Positions 20,120 to 31,281 are shown, counted from the first letter of the stretch. The stretch: 64,000 nucleotides of DNA from Saccharomycopsis crataegensis (GCF_037102585.1 NW_027043824.1:558001-622000); one strand, 5' to 3'. The notes: a model not told the origin generated them from the sequence alone. Numbers and translations are program-made.

Positions 20120-20765
20120 AGATCTTCAAGAACCAAAGAAACGATTACCAGTAAACCCCCTGTGAACCCCCCCAATACTAGATGTCGTTGAGGGACATCG
20201 TCATATCATGCATGAAAAAGAAACCCACACAATAGAATCATGAGAACTATAACATAGAATATATATGTATAGTAACGATACTACTATTTCACGTGAAGTA
20301 GAATAATAATTACTGTCTGTTTATCAAAAATACAGTGATAAGGGAGAATAATAATAACAATGTCTCTTTGATTATTATTATTAGTATACATCTATATTTG
20401 TACACAAAAAGGTTTTGTATATTGATAATAACAATCACATGCCAAAAGATAAATGATGAAGAAAAAATAAAGAAGATTAATTGATTTGATGAAGCTTGAT
20501 TATGTTTTCTTTCCTATCATTACGATGATGGTTGTACGAAAAAGGAATGAAAACTCTTCGCGTGAGATTTATTAAAATGCAGCAACAATCAAATATATAT
20601 TTATATTAGCATTCTGTTGATTTGCAGCACTTTTCGAACCTCTCTTATATATATATAATACCATTTATTCAATATATATATTATATAATACGAATCCTTC
20701 ATTCCTCTGTTACCTCTATTCTTTCGAGAAGTTTCCAAAATTCTTCAGGTTTATCATCTAAATCT
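18823..20765. other. 1.9-kb gap between the PDK gene and a convergent broken gene
   Basis: Both neighbours end here, yet the gap is long and looks regulatory: G-rich tract near 18979, a TTATC cluster (separate entry), a TATATACC element near 19299, a (GA)n tract at 20089-20117 and a short dyad GATGTC-N7-GACATC near 20181. The longest ORFs are about 50 codons (for example minus-strand 19257-19409). I see no supportable protein gene; a non-coding RNA or a lost gene is possible. Confidence 0.55.
19073..19243. promoter_or_regulatory. Cluster of TTATC (GATAA) motifs
   Basis: About ten TTATC pentamers occur in 170 bases, including 19074, 19099, 19105, 19111, 19127, 19147, 19152, 19179, 19185 and about 19240. 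GATAA is the core bound by yeast GATA factors (Gln3, Gat1, Dal80). All copies are in the same orientation, so part of the density comes from a CTTATC-type short repeat. Confidence 0.45.
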
Positions 20766-22393
20766 TCACACACAAAAGCAAGTTCCTTTTCTGTTGCCTT
20801 TTCTGAAAAAAAAAATGAGCAAATCTTCGGATTCTGAATCAAAATTCAAACTTTCGTTTAGCTCCAGGGTATAATTAACAAACTCTCTCATTATACGTGC
20901 ACAACAATTACCAATTTTTTCATTAGCAATGTTGAAAAGTATTTTGTAATCGTCCTCAAAAGCACGATTCAAATCTTTCATCATACCCCACTGTTTTTCT
21001 TTTTTCTCTTGTGGGTTTCTTCTTGCTGATATTATTGTTGATGAAGAAAAACCAAAATCAAGTAGCTTGACGTCAACCAAGTTTTTGACAAATAGATTGG
21101 CGCCCCGAATATCACCATGTCCCACCCCGGCACAGTGAATTTTACTGATGCAAATCAAGGCAGACCTCAAAAATTGCATATGATGTTATCTCATTAATAA
21201 AGAGAGTACTGTAGTAGTAGAATGTTTTTTGATGACTATTGAAATTTGTGGATGAGGAAACTTCTGGAACACATCGAAGGTATTCAAAGATTTTATACAA
21301 TTCACCCCCAAAGCCTATGACGAGAGACTATGCACTGTAAGCTTTCTCTCCAAAAACAACGTCTGGTTTGCGTTTAGAAATCTCTTTTAACACCAACCTA
21401 CCGTCTTTACCTTCACCATAATACTTATTAGCTTCTGAAAACCTTTCTATTTGTTTCATCAAATTTATCTTCCAATTTTCATCAACAATGCTTTTCAAAC
21501 CTCGATCGTACTGCGTCCCAAAGAAATCTTTCTGCTTCGCTTCACTAATCTCCTCGAAGGCGAACTTCAAATAGTTGTATATCAATACTCTGTTAATGTC
21601 GCTGCCGAGAGATCTTTGTTCTTTTTGCTTGGATAAAAATGCAGCAAACAACTTTCCAATAAACGAGCTGGCAATATTTGTTCTCTCAGCTAAATCTAGC
21701 CGTGATTGTTTGGCCTTCAATGTTGTTTTTAAGAACCTGAGAATTGCACCACCAAGAGGTACTTTTGAAGTATCAATGACTTGGCAGGCGATAACGCCAT
21801 CGGCCAAAATTTGAATTATTAGTTGATTATTACTTCTCAAGAAGAAAAACGCTTTCGGACTGAAACCAAAATACTTTGGCAATTGTCCTCCGTGGCTGTT
21901 GTGCTCCATTTGGAAGCTTTTGAAGCTTTCTAAAACAGAGTATTCTTGTTCAAATTTAAGCTCAATACATTTTATGTATTCATCAGCATTTTCATCTTCT
22001 TTCTCTTCTTCATCTTCTTGATATTCAATCACAATATCAGGTTTGCATACTATTTTTTCTCCAATGGGAAATGACGATTGTGTTTTCGATTGTAACTCCA
22101 AATTTGACCACCCAATAAATGGTAAAATTGCAAATATATTATCCAAGACCATACAAAGAAACATTTCAAATGCGGACTCATTTTCAACCGCTGTTATCTT
22201 ATTATAAAACCTAACATTTACTCAAAAATCTAATTTTTTTTGGAACATTAATTAAGTTAATTTCGCTCAACAACAGCGCTCCACCAAATGTTTCAAAGTA
22301 GAACATAGGAATTTCTGAATCGGCCCTTCTCTCCTTGATATAATCTTCAACTGATTTAGACTGTTGATTGCTTCCTTCTGTTGTATTTTGCAT
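20766..22393 (-). pseudogene. Broken gene: nuclease-like plus kinase-like protein (fossil)
   Basis: Minus-strand remnants read in more than one frame and together look like one decayed gene with at least two breaks. The upstream part has a pattern like a PD-(D/E)xK nuclease core (KPDIVIEY followed by CIELKFE) and the motif GGQLPKYFGF. The downstream part looks like a protein-kinase or phosphotransferase catalytic loop (HGDIRGANLF, then VKLLDFGFSS). Fusions of a nuclease-like and a kinase-like domain are known in fungal accessory and effector-like genes; whether this was such a gene is inference. It is flanked by a 1.9-kb gap on one side and the TAE1 promoter on the other. No intact copy is present in the window. 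The pieces are still readable, so decay is probably fairly recent. Confidence 0.6.
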
Positions 22394-23028
22394 GGTACCT
22401 GATGTTTCATTTCTTAGTTGGCTTCCTTCTTTTTTCTTCTCTTTAACTTTATTTGGGAAACAACTCTTCGAGAATATAAACTGTAAGGTGGCAAAGATAC
22501 CAAAAAACTGACTCGTCTGTAAATCTAAACTTTCAGCGAACCTTTAAACAGTCCTTTTACGGACAAGTCTAGTGGCGCCTAAACCTGAAAAATCAAAACT
22601 GGTTTGAGGAAGCGAGCTTTTTTTCAATTCCTTTGTATATTTCTTTGTTTAGATGGAAATTGTTTGCTTCACATAAATATAAAGGTAGGTAGATTTTCAG
22701 ATATTGTGTAAGAGGTATTTGCTAACGGTATTTAGTGTGATTTCTAACAAAATGGAGTGAAGTGAATTTAATATGTTTATATGCACTTTTTATACCATTG
22801 TGGTGGTATTTATTAGTATACCAATAGTGCGGATGTATGTGTGTCACATGATATACCAGCATTGAGGTACTTATTATCAAGGATTATTACCGCTGTAGTG
22901 GTATATGATTGAAACGCTACGCGCACACAGAGAACTTTCACTTTTTTTTTTTTTTTTTTTTTTTGACCTTCCCCAAATCATCGCTCAAATATCAAATATT
23001 ATTATTATTATTATTATTAATTTTCAAT
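22394..23028. promoter_or_regulatory. Upstream region of TAE1
   Basis: A 635-base region between the broken gene and TAE1, presumably a divergent promoter originally. It includes the four dyads at 22793-22903, a T21 run near 22943 and an (ATT)n tract just before the ATG. Confidence 0.6.
22793..22903. promoter_or_regulatory. Four TACC-N8-GGTA dyads
   Basis: Three perfect 16-base dyads with half-sites TACC and GGTA lie at 22793-22808, 22854-22869 and 22888-22903. A fourth, imperfect copy (right half GGAT) lies at 22819-22834. Start-to-start spacings are 26, 35 and 34 bases. They sit 126-236 bases upstream of the TAE1 ATG, where operator-like sites would be expected. I do not recognise the cognate factor. 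Confidence 0.5.
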
Positions 23029-23805
23029 ATGCCAGCGAAATTAGAGATTACAGATCAACCGGCTCTTGGAAACGATATTGACGAAGAAGTCCCTGTTGAC
23101 AAATTCATTGATTATTCCGATGGTCTCAATTACTGGCGGTCGATTCCCGCAACCGTCGACGGGGTATTGGGAGGGTTTGGCGAGGACACTGTTGTGCCAA
23201 AACGGGATATCAGCGGCTCAATAACTTTCCTCCGTAAACTTTCATCAAGAATGCGGCCGGCTAAGGGAGAAATCAAGTACGGGTTCGAATTGGGGGCGGG
23301 GATCGGGAGAGTTTCAAAAAATTTGTTAAGCAAGTACTGTGATAAAGTCGATTTACTCGAATATAACGAACATTTCGTAGCACAAATGGACGAGGAATTG
23401 GCAGAGTTGAAGGCCCAAGGGAAATTGGGGGAGATTTTCAATATGGGAATGCAGGATTACCACCAGACTTGGAAAAACGATAGGAAATACTGGTTGGTAT
23501 GGTGCCAGTGGTGTCTTGGGTACTTGAACGATGATTTACTAGTGGAGTTTTTGAAGTTCATGAAGTCTACTCTTAGTGAAAACGGGACGATTATCGTGAA
23601 GGAAAACACCTGTATAAATATCTCCGACGATGATATCTTTGATGATGAGGACAGTTCGGTGACGAGAACCGATTCGAAATTCAAAGAGATTTTCGCAAGA
23701 AGCGGGTTGAAGTTGATCGCCCAGGATGTGCAAAAAGGGTTGCCCAAAGAGTTATATCCTGTTAAGATGTATGCTTTGAAACCTGACCCGAGCTTTGTCG
23801 AATGA
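23029..23805 (+). CDS. TAE1: Protein N-terminal methyltransferase (Tae1/NTMT1 type)
   Basis: The 258-residue enzyme is an S-adenosylmethionine-dependent methyltransferase that methylates the alpha-amino group of proteins beginning X-Pro-Lys. In yeast, Tae1 modifies the ribosomal proteins Rpl12 and Rps25. YSDGLNYWRSIPATVDGVLGGFG near residue 28 is the family's substrate-groove block. Motif I is FELGAGIGRVSKNLL near 87, the acidic ribose-binding residue follows in VDLLEYN, and WCQWCLGYLNDDLL near 160 is the family motif. The frame continues upstream to a TTG through a Phe run and a Leu run translated from homopolymer and ATT-repeat DNA; the real start is the ATG at 23029 (MPAKLEI). It lies just after a striking set of dyads. 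Confident. Confidence 0.95.
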   Translation: MPAKLEITDQPALGNDIDEEVPVDKFIDYSDGLNYWRSIPATVDGVLGGFGEDTVVPKRDISGSITFLRKLSSRMRPAKGEIKYGFELGAGIGRVSKNLLSKYCDKVDLLEYNEHFVAQMDEELAELKAQGKLGEIFNMGMQDYHQTWKNDRKYWLVWCQWCLGYLNDDLLVEFLKFMKSTLSENGTIIVKENTCINISDDDIFDDEDSSVTRTDSKFKEIFARSGLKLIAQDVQKGLPKELYPVKMYALKPDPSFVE

Positions 23806-23966
23806 TGATCTGGAATGAACGCCCTCGTTATTTTTGACAGTATTTAGAGCAAATTCGTGAATGTATTATTAAAAGAAGAAAAAAAATAATTGTTATAGAA
23901 ACTCTTTTATTGTAGTATCCATCAAAGATATATTTATTCTTCCGTGTAATATACATTATAGAGCCA

Positions 23967-24015
<49 letters not shown>

Positions 24016-24326
24016 GTGTTTTGCCAGGTGAAATCTTGTGGAGACGACGCAGATTCACATGCCACTGACGAAGCCGCCCGCACCGCTGGTGCCTGTCTCC
24101 CGCGCATACCCAAAAGACTCAACATTATTTCCACAATCACAATGAATTTGTCAATCTTTTTGCCCATACAACAAAAAAAAAAAAAAAATTGGAAAAACTT
24201 CCCAACTTTTTTCATATCTTCTTATCATTCGTTTATTCCTATTTAAGTAGAAAACTTCTGCTATTTTCTCTTGTTGATCTTCTTCGATTGGTTCTTTTTT
24301 GACACATTCTGAAGTGGATTGCTATT
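23806..24326. promoter_or_regulatory. Upstream region of CHO2
   Basis: This 520-base region contains an (AAT)n array at 23970-24015 and an A15 run near 24174. A UASINO-like element (CATGTGAA on the minus strand) lies at 24054-24061, about 270 bases upstream of the CHO2 ATG. Confidence 0.6.
24054..24061 (-). promoter_or_regulatory. Candidate UASINO (Ino2/Ino4) site for CHO2
   Basis: TTCACATG on the plus strand is CATGTGAA on the other, matching the first eight bases of the yeast inositol/choline-responsive element CATGTGAAAT. S. cerevisiae CHO2 is controlled through such elements. One eight-base match could be chance. Confidence 0.45.
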
Positions 24327-27239
24327 ATGACAAACCGCAACAAGAATCATCATTCCAAAAATAACATCGCCGCCGCCGCCGCCACTGGTGCTGCTCTGGC
24401 CAGCCATTATGGGAAAGCCCATTCGGGCCAAGTGTTCAAAGACGATCTAGTGACTTATGACATGGTCCAGTCGTTGCTCAACCCGTTTATTAAGAAATCA
24501 TTCTTCGACTACTTGATCATTGTGTCGTTGGCGATCAATGTCGCGGGGTTCTACTACTTATACCTGAATCCTCAATTAAACCACTGGATCATTCCAACGT
24601 TCGTTACCGGCTACTTCTTTTGGAGAATTTCGTACAATTTGGGGATCGGGATCTTACTCTATAACCAATCGAACTATAATTCGATGACCGATTTTGCCAC
24701 AAACCACCAATTATTCAATTATTCCAGCGATACCAAACCCCGCACGAGGATCCAGAATTTCATCGAGATGAATTTCCAAATCAAATACGGGGACAAGTTC
24801 AAAATCACCAACTACCCCATTGATTTCAACACCTGGTTGCTTTTCCGGAACTTTGTCGATTTGATCCTCATGCAGGACTTCATGAACTATTTCATTTTGT
24901 TTATTGCTTGCCTCGTGCAAAACTCTGCTTATTCCATGGGGTCTGAACAGCCAATCCTTTTTTATTCCCGGTGGACGTTCGGGATCCTTTTTATTTTACT
25001 CAATTTCGTAGTCAAACTCGACGCGCATCACGTCATCAAAGATTTCGCATGGTACTGGGGTGATTTCTTTTATTTGAAAATCAATAATGAAGAACTTGTG
25101 TTCGATGGGATCTTTGAACTTTTCCCTCACCCAATGTATTCCATCGGGTATATTGGATATTATGGGTTTGCGTTGTTGAGCAGATCCCATTTGGTGTTGG
25201 CGGTGAGTTGCATTGCCCACTTATGCCAGTTTTTGTTCCTTCATTATGTTGAAGACCCTCACATCCACAAGACTTATGGCGGAGCGGCCCAAGTTGGGGA
25301 TTTATTGACCATTGATGATTATGATATTAAATTGAAACCGATGTTTTTCTTCAACAATTTCTGTTGGTTGAGACCGGCAGATTATTTGATTGTAATTGTG
25401 AATTTGGTGGGGTTGTTCTTTGGGATAACTTATAAATCCCAGGACCCAAATTTCAATTTGGTGTTATTTATCATTAATTTGGGGTTGAAAGTTGGGTTCA
25501 CCGCTTTGACTTCCGGAATGTTGTATTTCCAATCGACGAAGAAATCGTTCACCAAACGGTATTTGAAATATGATTTGAATTTCATCGATGCGTTCAATAA
25601 CTGGTGCGTTTACTATAATTTCCAATTATTGATTAATATCAATGTTTTGGTATCGTTGTTCATTAGAGAGTTTATTTCCACCAATAATTTGTACTCGATG
25701 TCTTGGAGCTCATTCATTGCATTGCATCAAAAGGACAGTTTGTTTCTTTTCAGGTTATTCATCGGGACGTTTATGTTGCTACTCAATTTCCTTTGCGAAT
25801 CGTCGATCCTTGAATCAATTGGTATTTATTCTTGGTTTTACGGGGACTTCTTCCTTCCAAATTGGAAAGATAAGAAATTGACCAGGACCGGGGTTTACAA
25901 GTACTTGAACAACCCAGAAAATATTTTGGGGATTTGTGGGGTATGGGGGTTATCGATCATTTGCTTTAATTCTCATTATTTATTCATTTTGGCAATGGTG
26001 TGGTCGTTATGCAAGATCTTATTTATCAAGTTTGTCGAAACCCCACACATGGTCAAACTTTATGGAGAATCACAAGTGAATTATGATAGCGGGTTTAGAA
26101 AAACTTTCAAAAAAATCATTCCCAAGAAAATCAGAGACAGGGCCAGTTTTTCCAAACCATCGCGTCCAGAAATCTTGAAGTCATCATCATCATCATCATC
26201 ATCGGTGGCAGCAGAAAAACAATTCGATGGGATTTCGTTTGAGACTCCTAATCCATTCATTACAATCTCCAAAACCGATCCGGATTACCAAATTGAATTA
26301 CTCAATGTTGCAGTTGAACCATGTACCACCATCAATTCACAATCAAAAAAAAATAAGACCAAATTATCAATTGCCTTGGGTAATCCCATCAAATTCTATT
26401 ACCGGATCCCTAAAAAACACAATAAATTCAACTGGGTGGGGTTATACCGAGTGGTCAACACTTTCAATGATAGTACCACCACGTTAATAACTTCCAAAAA
26501 CCATTGGGTGGCCATTGATCCAACCGCTTATGATAATCGTTACCTTGGACATGAACATATTAAAGAAAACCGTCAGGTTTATAAATCGAAATTTGTTTTC
26601 AAAGACTCCCAATTTGAAGAAGGAGTCTTGGAATTCAATAACCAGTTGCAGTATTGGGAACCGGGGGTATATGAATTACGTTATCATTATAGTGACGGGC
26701 ACGACGTGGCGTTGATTTCCCAGGCGTTTGAAATGAAATTCCTTAAGGTCGAGCTCCCTGATGATTCCAACGATGAGGAAGCGGTAATGAAATTCCAAAG
26801 ATCGTTGTTTGACATGTTGGTGAACACCCACGGTTTGTTGAAATTCGAGTTTGTTGACGGGCATGGTAAATTACAACAATTCAAAGTTGGCAGTATGCAG
26901 GATGATTTCGTCAGTATCATCATTGAGTACTTGAACGCTTATTCTGGAGAAATCTTAGCGAGCGATGATTTGAAGAAGAATTTGAATTTGAAACACTTGA
27001 ACTCGTATAATGTCGAAGAGTACAAGAAGAAACAATTGTTCAAGATTTTGAAAAGATTGAGCTACGTGATCAAGAATTCCATTGGGAATAATAATGCTGA
27101 TGGTGATGAAGACGATGAGTTGGGAAGTACCATTGATATTGAGTTTTCAAGGGAGATTCTCATCCAAGAGAAGACTTTGAAGAATTTGTTTGATAGAATC
27201 ATTAAAGTGCAAAAGATCTTGGACGAGATTGCCAATTAA
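24327..27239 (+). CDS. CHO2: Phosphatidylethanolamine N-methyltransferase Cho2
   Basis: The 970-residue polytopic ER enzyme carries out the first methylation of phosphatidylethanolamine on the way to phosphatidylcholine, using S-adenosylmethionine. TYDMVQSLLNPFIKKS near residue 48 corresponds to THDMVRSLFDPTLKKS of S. cerevisiae Cho2. FWRISYNLGIGILL, FRNFVDLILMQDFMNY and VKLDAHHVIKDFAWYWGDFF follow in the expected order. The two methyltransferase-type blocks are FPHPMYSIGYIGYYGFALL (about residue 267) and YLNNPENILGICGVWGL (about 530), each followed by a VE(D/T)PH motif (EDPHIHKTYG, ETPHMVKLYG). A soluble C-terminal domain from about 650 includes WVGLYRVVNTF. A Ser run (CAT/ATC repeat) lies near 620. 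Start at ATG 24327. It is somewhat longer than the S. cerevisiae protein (869). Confidence 0.96.
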   Translation: MTNRNKNHHSKNNIAAAAATGAALASHYGKAHSGQVFKDDLVTYDMVQSLLNPFIKKSFFDYLIIVSLAINVAGFYYLYLNPQLNHWIIPTFVTGYFFWRISYNLGIGILLYNQSNYNSMTDFATNHQLFNYSSDTKPRTRIQNFIEMNFQIKYGDKFKITNYPIDFNTWLLFRNFVDLILMQDFMNYFILFIACLVQNSAYSMGSEQPILFYSRWTFGILFILLNFVVKLDAHHVIKDFAWYWGDFFYLKINNEELVFDGIFELFPHPMYSIGYIGYYGFALLSRSHLVLAVSCIAHLCQFLFLHYVEDPHIHKTYGGAAQVGDLLTIDDYDIKLKPMFFFNNFCWLRPADYLIVIVNLVGLFFGITYKSQDPNFNLVLFIINLGLKVGFTALTSGMLYFQSTKKSFTKRYLKYDLNFIDAFNNWCVYYNFQLLININVLVSLFIREFISTNNLYSMSWSSFIALHQKDSLFLFRLFIGTFMLLLNFLCESSILESIGIYSWFYGDFFLPNWKDKKLTRTGVYKYLNNPENILGICGVWGLSIICFNSHYLFILAMVWSLCKILFIKFVETPHMVKLYGESQVNYDSGFRKTFKKIIPKKIRDRASFSKPSRPEILKSSSSSSSSVAAEKQFDGISFETPNPFITISKTDPDYQIELLNVAVEPCTTINSQSKKNKTKLSIALGNPIKFYYRIPKKHNKFNWVGLYRVVNTFNDSTTTLITSKNHWVAIDPTAYDNRYLGHEHIKENRQVYKSKFVFKDSQFEEGVLEFNNQLQYWEPGVYELRYHYSDGHDVALISQAFEMKFLKVELPDDSNDEEAVMKFQRSLFDMLVNTHGLLKFEFVDGHGKLQQFKVGSMQDDFVSIIIEYLNAYSGEILASDDLKKNLNLKHLNSYNVEEYKKKQLFKILKRLSYVIKNSIGNNNADGDEDDELGSTIDIEFSREILIQEKTLKNLFDRIIKVQKILDEIAN

Positions 27240-27448
27240 ATATCCGAAGTAGCAGCATTGTTATTCTACAAAAAGTAAATAAATAAATAAATATATATAT
27301 ATAAACATCAAAATTCATCTAGAAAAATATATACCAAAAGCTATTACTATTTCGTCTATGTTAAATTCGTCTAGAAAATTTATGAAATATTTACATTTCA
27401 TTTATGTTGAACTAATTTAGAAAATGTATATATTATAATATTGCCATA

Positions 27449-27483
<35 letters not shown>

Positions 27484-27915
27484 TTTGTTTTGTGTGTGGG
27501 GAGGGCATAAAAAAAAATAAGGGTTGCCTTCACTTCACTTCACTTCACTTCACTTTTTATGTGCAAATGATGACAGAACAGGCATGCTTCCTTCTCCTTC
27601 TCCTCCCCATGCATGAGGGAATGAATGAATGAATGAATGTCTCACCAATTTCAGTGATGCTATAAAAAGTGCAGTGATTCCCACACATTTCTTTGAAGAA
27701 ATATATATATATATATATATATGTATATCTTCCCAGACCTCTTCTTCTCTAGTGCTCCAATTTTCCCACCCAGGAACTCTTCTCAATTTCATCCCAATCC
27801 ACCTAGATAGCTCCTCCTACCATTTGACGGCGACAGGAAGGATATTATTTTTATCTGCTCTCTTTTTGTTTCCTCCTTTTAATTTTTCTTTTTTTTTTTT
27901 GCTTCCCTGAACAAA
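27240..27915. other. Intergenic region with AT, ACTTC and GAAT repeats
   Basis: Lies between CHO2 and the next plus-strand gene. It holds (TA)n at about 27287-27302, (AT)n at 27450-27480, (CTTCA)n at about 27529-27553, (GAAT)n at 27620-27637, (AT)n at 27702-27722 and a T-rich tract at 27875-27900 just before the ATG. No gene was seen. Confidence 0.6.
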
Positions 27916-28838
27916 ATGTCAAGTTCTGATACATCATCATCATCTTCTACTATCCATGATGTTTCAATTCCCATAAACTCAACTACCCCCAGACTATCCG
28001 ACTCTTCGTCTATGAATACCCACCCGCTGATGGAAGTGATAGCCCCGATTCTTGAGTTCTTAGACACGTTGTTACAATCCCCAGATCTGCGTTCCCAACA
28101 ATGGCCCAATTATCGGGAATTATTGATGGCCACCAACCGGAGTTTGAATTCCCTTGACACAAGCCTAGATCTTGATTGGTTCCATCATCTTTATGAGACC
28201 CAGATCTTGCCGAAGTTTCTGTCATCCAGGGATGAAATATTGAAATTCACAAGAAAAAGGTTCCACACCGATTACGAGCGGGGTATCAAAGCAAAAATTG
28301 ATAATCTCTTTGGGTGTGTTGTGATTTTTGAATCTCAAAAGAAGATCACCGAATGGTTGAAGTTCAACAATAATAATGAGGATGATGATGATGATGATGA
28401 TGATTTCGATGGTTTGGAATCCAATAGACCTCAATTGTTAAAGTGTTTGGAGACTTATTATTCATTAATTCCTCTCATTATTCGGATTATTGATAATAAT
28501 AATAAGGCATTCAAGGGTATTTTAAAAAACACTAATCTCTTGATCCCGCTATTACATCTTTGTGTGTTTATGTTGAAACTCAATCCTGAGATGGACCAAG
28601 ATCTCATTAATCTCTTCACAATATTTGTGTCGTTCCATCTAGTCGATGATGATTTGTTTGTGGCCCTAGTTAGGGCCATTGATGGTGAAGAGCTGGGAAC
28701 TTTCACTACCATTTGGGGAAAGTTCTTGGTTAGTGATTTACCAAAAACTCATCATCCAGGAATCATCACCGTTTATCAACGAGTTTCCCAAAGTTATAAA
28801 TTGCAAGCCGATACTAATAATAACCTACCACCACCAAT

Positions 28839-28869
<31 letters not shown>

Positions 28870-30407
28870 AAATTTATCAAGGAACTTTTCCCAGGTTTCA
28901 AATTAGGAGCCGCGATTGTTGATCTTCCTATAAGATTACGCCAAGTACAACAAGTATCACACCTTCTTGAACTGGTCTTACAAGACAATGATGGTGGTAG
29001 TGCTGAGAAGTCTTCCAAGTTATTAAGGATGTTACATCAATTAAAATATCATTTATCCGGTACCGATATCGATGATGAGTTATTATGTCTGATAATATTA
29101 TCGTATTCTAACATCGATGCACTAATGCTTCTTGGGAATTTGTACAAGTTGGCCAATGAGAAAATATCGTTTTCCACGGATCGTTTACCCTTGATGAAAT
29201 CACTTGCCAATGGGTTGACGTTACACATTGCGGAATTCTCTTATATGAACCGCCGTTGTATCACCATCATCATTGACGGGGCTGAATGTTTGATACAGAA
29301 AATCTTGAGTTCCCACACTGAGTACGCCAAGTTGGTGGAGCTCGAACAATCGGATAAATTACAATTCCTGATGGTGTTTGAATTCTTGGACCATTTCTCG
29401 GAATTGAAATTCGATAAATGGTGGGATGATGAAAGACTCGAGCCTTCGAAACATGAGTACCAAATTAATCTTGTTTATTATTTATACTTGGCGTTATTGA
29501 AGATCAGGGAACCATTGGAAGTGGGTGGATACTACTACTACTACAACAACAACAACTTCGGCGACCCAATGTTGATGCTTCATGTGAAATATTTCCCAAT
29601 ATCCAGTAATTTATGTCTTGTAGGATTATTCTGCAAATTGATTATTGGATTATCGATGAAAATCCTCCAAGGTTTGGATCCCGTTGCTACCGTGGGGGTC
29701 AGGCGAGTGCTAACTGAACTTTTACCATTTGATGAAATTGCTCATCAACCAAAACTCAATTTTGTCTACTCACTGAAATTATCCTCCTCCCGTTCCTCGA
29801 AAACTAATCCCCAGTCCTCTAACCAAAGTCCACTGACATTATCCTCCTACACCAATTCATGGTCGTCCAACAGTCCATCTGAAGAATTATTAACCAAAAT
29901 GAGAAAATTCGATAAATTGTCACGATGTTTGGAATTGGCCCTTGACATTTTCTACAAAATCATCAAGAATTTACGATTGACTAATATACTAAATGATCCC
30001 CATGATGGATTATTGAGAATCTCTTTTGATGCCTGTTTTGCCGCGGGGTTAGTGGGACAGAAATCCCTGGATCTTGCCACAGGAAATCTGGAAATGTTTT
30101 ATGATAATGGATCGACAGGCGGTATTTATTTGCAAATGGTGAGGAAAATCTTACAAGAATTGGCTGGGGTGGGTAACGATGATAATGGTGGTAGTGGTAG
30201 TGGTAGTGGTAGTGGTAGTGGGGCGGGGTTTGCGGAATTGGTGAAGTATTGTATTGATGTTAATAAACGAGATTTGAGTTTTTTAAAGCTTACGAAGAAC
30301 ATCATCATTGGTGAATTATCTAATCTTCAACTGGTGAAACAGTCTATTGAATCATCATCTTCTTCAATTGTTGGGGGTTATCTAGATATCTTGCGAGGGA
30401 TTATTGG

Positions 30408-30450
<43 letters not shown>

Positions 30451-31281
30451 AATGATGATGATTCACAATCTAATCAAGTTGCAAAATCATCGAGAACTTT
30501 GGTATTGCAATTAAAAGATTTACAGAAATATTTACAACTGGAGAAGATTTCCAAGAATGATTTTCCTTCTTCTTCTTCTTCTTCTTCTGCTTCTGCTTCT
30601 GCTTCGTATTCTTTTTCTCCTGCCATTAGAAACCGTGGTGGAACTGCAATTCAAGGATCTAACCAAATCTACAACATTGCCAATTTGAAAATTAGTACTA
30701 CTCCATCATTGAACCATCAACATTTCACAGCCCCGTTCCACGGCAAAAATAATCATAAAGGAGGTATAACCAATTACCAACCATCTTCATCATCATCCCC
30801 CCATTCTGCTCGGTTCACAGAATCTGGGGGATCGTATTCTTATTGTGGATCGACGATGAATGGTCAAGTTGATACACTGGGAGTTAAAGATGGCAAGGGG
30901 ATCAATTCATTCGGGAATGGTATGGTTCATAATAATGTGAATTCTCGGGGTATTAATAATCACCAGAACAATTATAACGGTGGGGATAATGTTAAGATGG
31001 CCAATTATTATAATGTGGATTCCAATTATTCAATGCCGAATAATAATAGTAATAATAATAATAATAATAATAGGAATAGGAATAATAATGGTAATTCGAA
31101 CTATTCATTTCTGAATTATAATGGCAGTAATTCCAATTATCAATTCAATAATGGTGGTAATTTTAATGGTGGTCAAGCATCTACTGGGTCATACAATGCT
31201 GCATACAATGCGGCATCATTTGATACCACCAATAATAATAATAATAATAATAATAATAAGAATAATATTACAGGTTATTAG
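27916..31281 (+). CDS. Large unrecognised helical protein with Asn-rich C-terminus
   Basis: The 1,121-residue ORF starts at ATG 27916. Residues 35-800 look like helical, ordered protein, for example IAPILEFLDTLLQ near 42, LLCLIILSYSNIDALMLLGN near 391 and LQFLMVFEFLDHFSELKFDKWW near 484. Interruptions are low-complexity insertions: an Asp run near 157, a Gln run near 311, a Gly-Ser repeat near 760 and a long Asp run near 832. From about 885 to the end the protein is Ser- and Asn-rich with clusters of poly-Asn. No catalytic motif, signal peptide or membrane span was recognised. Several CTG codons fall in the hydrophobic helices. The shape suggests a large scaffolding or regulatory protein, but I do not recognise the family and give no function. 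Confidence 0.8.

Noticed and set aside
22909-23028. An N-terminal extension of TAE1 with Phe and Leu runs
   Set aside because: It starts at TTG and is translated homopolymer and ATT repeat; the ATG at 23029 gives the normal family length.
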